Shown piece by piece: positions 32,184-33,648 of a stretch of 33,648 nucleotides of DNA. Under the pieces are notes generated by a model. That model ran no database searches. It was given only the letters and a program-made list of their open reading frames with translations, and was not told the DNA's origin. The stretch's first letter is position 1, and every line of letters starts with the position of its first letter. The DNA is taken from positions 1 to 33,648 of the forward strand of contig JAOTYK010000034.1 of NCBI GenBank assembly GCA_029861955.1. Direction: 5' to 3'. The stretch comes from Acidobacteriota bacterium (GTDB lineage Bacteria > Acidobacteriota > Polarisedimenticolia > Polarisedimenticolales > Polarisedimenticolaceae). The position numbers and the translations under genes were made by a program.

Positions 32184-33648
32184 TTGGCCGACCACAAACC
32201 CCATGGCCCTCGTCCCACCGAGGTCGGGGTCATTCGTCGAGTGGGAAAGGACCTGCGGGTCCGCACCACGGACAAACCCCTACGCAGCTACCGGTACTCG
32301 GCGACCCATGCCAAGGGTCGCGCGCCTCGCTCCGGCGACCTGGTCTTGTTCCGTCCGCCGGAAGCCGGTCGCCGTGGAAAGGCCCAGATCGCGGAGGTGC
32401 TGGGCCCGCCGGAGGCGCCCGGGGTCGATCTGAGGGTCGTCATGGCCCGCTATCGCTACGTCGATCGATTTCCGGCGACCGTGCGACGTCAGCAGGAGAA
32501 CCTGCCACGTCGGATCCGCCCCCGGGATCGGGAGGATCGCGTTCGGTTCGACGATCCGGCACCGGTTACCATCGATGGCGAGACGGCGAAGGACTTCGAT
32601 GATGCCATCGCCGTTGAGCCGCTCCGCGGCGGCGGCTTCCGGCTCTACGTTCATATTGCCGATGTCGCACACTTCGTGCAGCCCGACGACGACATCGATC
32701 TCGAGGCGCAACACCGCGGAACCAGTGTCTACTTCCCGGGCAAGGTCGTGCCGATGTTGCCGGAGACGATCTCCAACGACCTCTGCTCGCTGCGCCCGAA
32801 CGTGGAGCGACTGGTCCAGAGCGTCATCATCGACTTCGATTCAAGGGGAAAGCGCAAGCGGGTGAAGTTCGCCGACGGGGTTATCCGCTCGGCGGGTCGT
32901 CTGACCTACCGTCAGGTCTCTCAGGTCCTGGCCGGGGGGTCGAAGAAGGATGCCGGGGTGCCGAAGAAGGTCGTCCCGATGCTGAAGGCGGCTGACGCAT
33001 TGCGCGAGCGACTGGAGCTACAGCGCCAGCGGCGGGGCAGTCTGGACTTCGATTTGCCGGAGCCGATCGTGCTGCTGGACGTGGACGGTGCCGTCACCGG
33101 CATGACCATCGAACCGCGCAACAGCGCTCACCGAATGATCGAGGAGTTCATGATCGCCGCCAACGAGGCGGTGGCCGATCACTTCATTCGTCACGGACGT
33201 CACGCGTTATTCCGGATCCACGAGGCACCGGAGGAGGACCGTGTGGCTCGATTGAGGGAGACGGTGCAGTCGTTCGGCTTGAAGGATGTCCATCTGCCGC
33301 CGGAGCCCACTCCACGGGAACTACGGGACGTCATGGACCTCTTCCAGGGACGACCGGAGCTGCCGGTGATCGCCCAGATGACTCTGCGTACGATGAAGCA
33401 GGCGCGCTACAGCATCGATCCCGCGATCCACTTCGGTCTGGCCACCGAGACCTACTGCCATTTCACGTCACCGATCCGTCGTTATCCCGATCTCATCAAC
33501 CACCGGTTGCTCCGGGACCTGCGTCATCGACGGAAGCCACCGGCTGTCGAGCCGCTGGAGCGGCATGCCGTGGAATGTGGCCGATTGGAACGAGACGCCG
33601 AGGCCGCAGAGCGACAGCTGTTGAACTGGAAGCAGGTCGCCTTCATCG
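32184..33648 (+). CDS. rnr: RNase R/II-family 3'-5' exoribonuclease, partial
   Basis: The gene runs off the window after 488 codons. The start is a TTG with AGGAG at 5-bp spacing; no in-frame extension is possible without entering the tRNA. After an OB-like N-terminal region (about residues 12-115) the RNB catalytic domain begins: TIDGETAKDFDDAIAV holds the magnesium-binding Asp set (Asp131, Asp137, Asp139, Asp140). YVHIADVAHFVQP, YFPGKVVPMLPETISNDLCS, NSAHRMIEEFMIAANEAVA, and TSPIRRYPDLINHRLL follow. The region ahead of the RNB domain is about 140 residues shorter than in E. coli RNase R. The S1 domain would lie beyond the end. The enzyme degrades structured RNA in the cytoplasm. Confidence 0.93.
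   Translation, partial: MADHKPHGPRPTEVGVIRRVGKDLRVRTTDKPLRSYRYSATHAKGRAPRSGDLVLFRPPEAGRRGKAQIAEVLGPPEAPGVDLRVVMARYRYVDRFPATVRRQQENLPRRIRPRDREDRVRFDDPAPVTIDGETAKDFDDAIAVEPLRGGGFRLYVHIADVAHFVQPDDDIDLEAQHRGTSVYFPGKVVPMLPETISNDLCSLRPNVERLVQSVIIDFDSRGKRKRVKFADGVIRSAGRLTYRQVSQVLAGGSKKDAGVPKKVVPMLKAADALRERLELQRQRRGSLDFDLPEPIVLLDVDGAVTGMTIEPRNSAHRMIEEFMIAANEAVADHFIRHGRHALFRIHEAPEEDRVARLRETVQSFGLKDVHLPPEPTPRELRDVMDLFQGRPELPVIAQMTLRTMKQARYSIDPAIHFGLATETYCHFTSPIRRYPDLINHRLLRDLRHRRKPPAVEPLERHAVECGRLERDAEAAERQLLNWKQVAFI

Overview
The window is a GC-rich, gene-dense bacterial chromosome segment made almost entirely of housekeeping and envelope genes. No mobile element, phage or CRISPR array is visible. A GWxTD-domain secreted protein, an M2 (ACE-like) lipoprotein peptidase, a bactofilin, a dedicated HemX-like protein beside hemACD, and an uppS-cdsA-dxr-rseP cluster fit an Acidobacteriota-type Gram-negative. 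That placement is inference from gene content, not from a marker phylogeny.

Layout. 1-104: the last codons of glycine dehydrogenase (gcvP). 253-729: a small membrane protein. 942-5072: a signalling operon of a single-domain response regulator, an EAL protein with a degenerate GGDEF domain (GGCGF), and a membrane PAS-histidine kinase. 5064-6534: divergent SPOUT methyltransferase and tsaC-like genes. 6564-6966: RNase P RNA. 7043-12815: a tight operon ldcA-truA-uppS-cdsA-dxr-rseP (murein recycling, tRNA modification, isoprenoid and lipid carrier synthesis, site-2 protease). 12979-18085: a tight operon joining a ComEA-like helix-hairpin-helix protein, a pseudopilin and a four-helix-bundle protein to hemX-like, hemA, hemC and hemD; a sigma-54-like site lies in front of it. 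18126-19654: gcvT-gcvH, about 18 kb from gcvP. 19651-22782: maf, then divergent metallophosphoesterase, ruvX and mltG. 22758-22985: a small Cys/His protein. 23088-23366: a strongly structured non-coding region ending in a U-tract, the best candidate for an undescribed RNA. 23387-26795: a DciA-like protein, then a beta-barrel-like protein coupled to the GWxTD protein. 26924-28065: bactofilin and a methyltransferase-like protein. 28072-31137: M2 peptidase and a class I aminotransferase, divergent. 31140-32009: two small uncharacterised proteins. 32035-32121: tRNA-Leu(CAG). 32184-end: an RNase R/II-family exonuclease running off the window.

Two window-wide habits stand out. Of seven convergent protein-gene junctions, six have 3' ends that overlap or lie within 6 bp, leaving no room for ordinary intrinsic terminators. 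Several genes, and rnpB, are preceded by an extended -10 element (TGnTAnnnT) with no recognisable -35. TTG starts are unusually frequent (gcvT, hemC, the aminotransferase, the Cys/His protein and the exonuclease).
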